A stretch of 6,235 nucleotides of DNA. Origin: an uncultured Aliterella sp. (GTDB taxonomy: Bacteria > Cyanobacteriota > Cyanobacteriia > Cyanobacteriales > Chroococcidiopsidaceae). Below are positions 5,174 to 6,235 of the stretch, piece after piece. The translations under genes were made by a program, and so were the position numbers. Below the pieces are notes generated by a model. That model searched no databases and was not told where the DNA came from. It was given only the letters and a program-made list of their open reading frames with translations. Where the stretch lies: positions 1-6,235 of the forward strand of contig CAJQOK010000214.1 of the NCBI GenBank assembly GCA_905479905.1, given 5' to 3'. Positions within the stretch are counted from its first letter, which is position 1. The number at the start of each line of letters is the position of its first letter.

Positions 5174-5575
5174 TTATTTTAACCATCGCACTAATTCCAT
5201 CCCCAACTTGACGCTGGCAATTCCTCCTACAGCACTACCAACCCCATAAATTAATGCTGGTACAATCAAAGCTGCTTTAATTAAACTTACTGTATCTAAT
5301 CCATAAGTAGAAAACGTTGTATAAGAACCCAAAAACCCCGTAGCTATTAGTAATCTTACTTCGGGAGTAATTGTTATTACTGTTTCTGTTGCCACAGTAA
5401 AAACTAATCCCATTAAAAAACAACCACTCATATTAATGAAAAATGTCCCGTAGGGAAAAGTAACCCCAAAACGCTCTACAAACCATAAGTTAAGGTAGTA
5501 GCGACTCAAAGCGCCAGCAATCGCGCCTAAACTAACAGCTACGGGATTGCGAATTGCCCCATCGTTAAATATCAA
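5174..5575 (-). CDS. crcB: Fluoride channel FluC/CrcB
   Basis: FluC (CrcB) is a small four-helix fluoride-specific channel that works as an antiparallel dimer in the inner membrane and protects against cytoplasmic fluoride. The 133-residue protein has all family landmarks. LGAIAGALSRYY (16-27) has the conserved Arg25 in helix 1. YGTFFINMSGCFLMGL (42-57) has the pore Asn48 in helix 2. GFLGSYTTFSTYGLDT (80-95) has the broken-helix TTFST motif, and the hydrophobic helix 4 is AALIVPALIYGVGSAVGGIA (101-120). Asp94 stands where many homologues have Glu. The reading frame can only begin at TTG (5575-5573) or the ATT before it, since TAG lies at 5581-5579 and the first internal Met is residue 49, inside helix 2; TTG is chosen. 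Only one crcB gene is visible, which is enough for a homodimer, though some bacteria carry paired genes. No fluoride riboswitch consensus was found upstream. It may be co-transcribed with mgtE downstream. Confidence 0.93.
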   Translation of the reverse strand: MIFNDGAIRNPVAVSLGAIAGALSRYYLNLWFVERFGVTFPYGTFFINMSGCFLMGLVFTVATETVITITPEVRLLIATGFLGSYTTFSTYGLDTVSLIKAALIVPALIYGVGSAVGGIASVKLGMELVRWLK

Positions 5576-5631
5576 AATCTAAGCTCGTAAACAATTGAAA
5601 CCTATATTATTTTGGCTCTATATAAAGTTAG

Positions 5632-5637
5632 ATTATA
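5632..5637 (-). promoter_or_regulatory. crcB: Candidate -10 box for fluC (mgtE)
   Basis: On the minus strand TATAAT (5637-5632) matches the -10 consensus perfectly and stands about 57 bases before the TTG start. The -35 region 17-18 bases further upstream (TACATT/TTACAT) is a poor match, so an activator or a -10-driven promoter would be needed. The AT richness of the region lowers the weight of this match. Confidence 0.35.
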
Positions 5638-5867
5638 TACATTCTGAGTTTTAAAATGTAATAGAAACTACGAAATATCAAGTACCTAAACAAGTCCTAC
5701 CCTAGAAATCTGATTTTAGGTAGATACAATGGAGATAAAGTTTAAGTAACAATATAACGGTTAAATTAGTTGGCAGTATCAAAAAAAGGGCAGAAGCTCA
5801 AAACGAGCAGTTGTTAGTAAAAACAACAATTTTTGAATTTTATAGACAAATAAAACTTACTGCAATC

Positions 5868-5873
5868 AAGGAG
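5868..5873 (+). promoter_or_regulatory. Strong Shine-Dalgarno AAGGAG
   Basis: AAGGAG lies 8 bases before the ATG at 5882 and fixes that start. It is the best ribosome binding site in the window; most other genes here have weak or no Shine-Dalgarno sequences. Confidence 0.8.
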
Positions 5874-5881
5874 CAAAAGCA

Positions 5882-6235
5882 ATGACTGAATCAGAGGATA
5901 TCCGCATTGAAATTATCCCTCAAGGTAGTGCCATCACTCCCCAAACGAACGCCCTAGTAGAAAGCGAAATGGCTGGAGAAACCGAAGCTGTAAAAAGCGA
6001 AACCAAGGCATTGATTGACGCGATTAAAAAACGCGCCCAATCAGAAGCGCAATCGGCTGGAATCCTTACCCGTGAAGCTTATCTAAATGCCGTAAAACGG
6101 GCGCGGACAACCATTGAAGAAAATAAACTCATTGAGCGCGATCGCATTGAGCATTCCTTTGAAATGGTACAGAGAGAAGCAGAGAAAAACTTTAATTCTG
6201 TAGCCAAAGAAGTATCAGAAATAGGCGATCGCCTA
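5882..6235 (+). CDS. Conserved-looking hypothetical protein, charged and helical, 3' end outside window
   Basis: The ATG at 5882 follows a strong ribosome binding site, and the frame is open for 118 codons to the right edge. The protein begins MTESEDIRIEIIPQGSAITP, with a short beta-like segment (IRIEIIP). It continues as long charged helices rich in Glu, Lys, Ala and Arg, for example VKSETKALIDAIKKRAQSEA, LTREAYLNAVKRARTTIEEN and EHSFEMVQREAEKNFNSV. The pattern suggests a soluble helical bundle or coiled coil; there is no signal peptide, transmembrane helix or enzyme motif. I do not recognise a named family. Two HIP1 sites (6138, 6225) lie inside, consistent with a long-resident cyanobacterial gene. 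It is transcribed away from fluC and need not be related to it. Confidence 0.85.
   Translation, partial: MTESEDIRIEIIPQGSAITPQTNALVESEMAGETEAVKSETKALIDAIKKRAQSEAQSAGILTREAYLNAVKRARTTIEENKLIERDRIEHSFEMVQREAEKNFNSVAKEVSEIGDRL

Larger units (their letters stand above)
5576..5881. other. Divergent AT-rich intergenic region
   Basis: This 306-base region separates the divergent fluC and the last gene and should hold promoters for both. Seen: the minus-strand TATAAT at 5632-5637, plus-strand -10-like words TACAAT (5726-5731) and TATAAC (5753-5758) without good -35 partners, and an imperfect hairpin CCTAGAAA...TTTTAGG around 5700-5719. I see no open frame, riboswitch or RNA gene that I can support. 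Confidence 0.45.

Noticed and set aside
5576..5881. Fluoride riboswitch upstream of fluC
   Set aside because: I searched the minus strand for the conserved GGCGATGG...CTGATGA pattern and did not find it.

Overview
The window is chromosomal DNA from a cyanobacterium. The evidence is a cytochrome b6-f subunit IV gene (petD, cut by the left edge), five copies of the cyanobacterial HIP1 octamer GCGATCGC (422, 4886, 5162, 6138, 6225), and several proteins of typical cyanobacterial type. The species cannot be named from this sequence.

Left part (1-949, + strand): the 3' two thirds of petD, a long-stem hairpin after its stop, a 192-base gap, then a small stand-alone GHKL ATPase of the RsbW anti-sigma/serine kinase type.

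Middle (941-3010): a decayed zone holding four damaged genes and no intact one. (a) A minus-strand gene of unknown function (941-1469) is broken by two identical 29-base insertions. Removing both restores one open frame exactly, and its stop overlaps the 3' end of the RsbW-like gene. (b) A minus-strand membrane protein (1537-2271) has probably lost its N-terminal part. (c) A plus-strand remnant of an IS200/IS605-family TnpB gene (2279-2812) carries a short GC-rich palindromic insert where the catalytic Glu motif should be. It ends in the element's right-end hairpins. (d) Immediately after the element lies the last ~60 codons of a GT4-type glycosyltransferase. Two unrelated gene tails on the two sides of the transposon remnant point to a deletion or rearrangement at the element, not a simple insertion.

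Right part (3068-6235): four ordinary genes. An ExoD-family membrane protein (+) converges, with an 8-base gap, on mgtE (-), a Mg2+ channel/transporter with N domain, CBS pair and five-helix pore. Upstream of mgtE on the same strand is fluC/crcB, a fluoride channel; the two may be co-transcribed as an ion-homeostasis pair, and both appear to start with TTG. After a 306-base AT-rich divergent intergenic region, a soluble charged helical protein of unknown function starts with a strong ribosome binding site and runs off the right edge.

I found no CRISPR array, tRNA or rRNA, and no convincing new multi-gene system. The most interesting signals are the short palindromic insertions in coding sequence and the transposon junction with two truncated neighbours.
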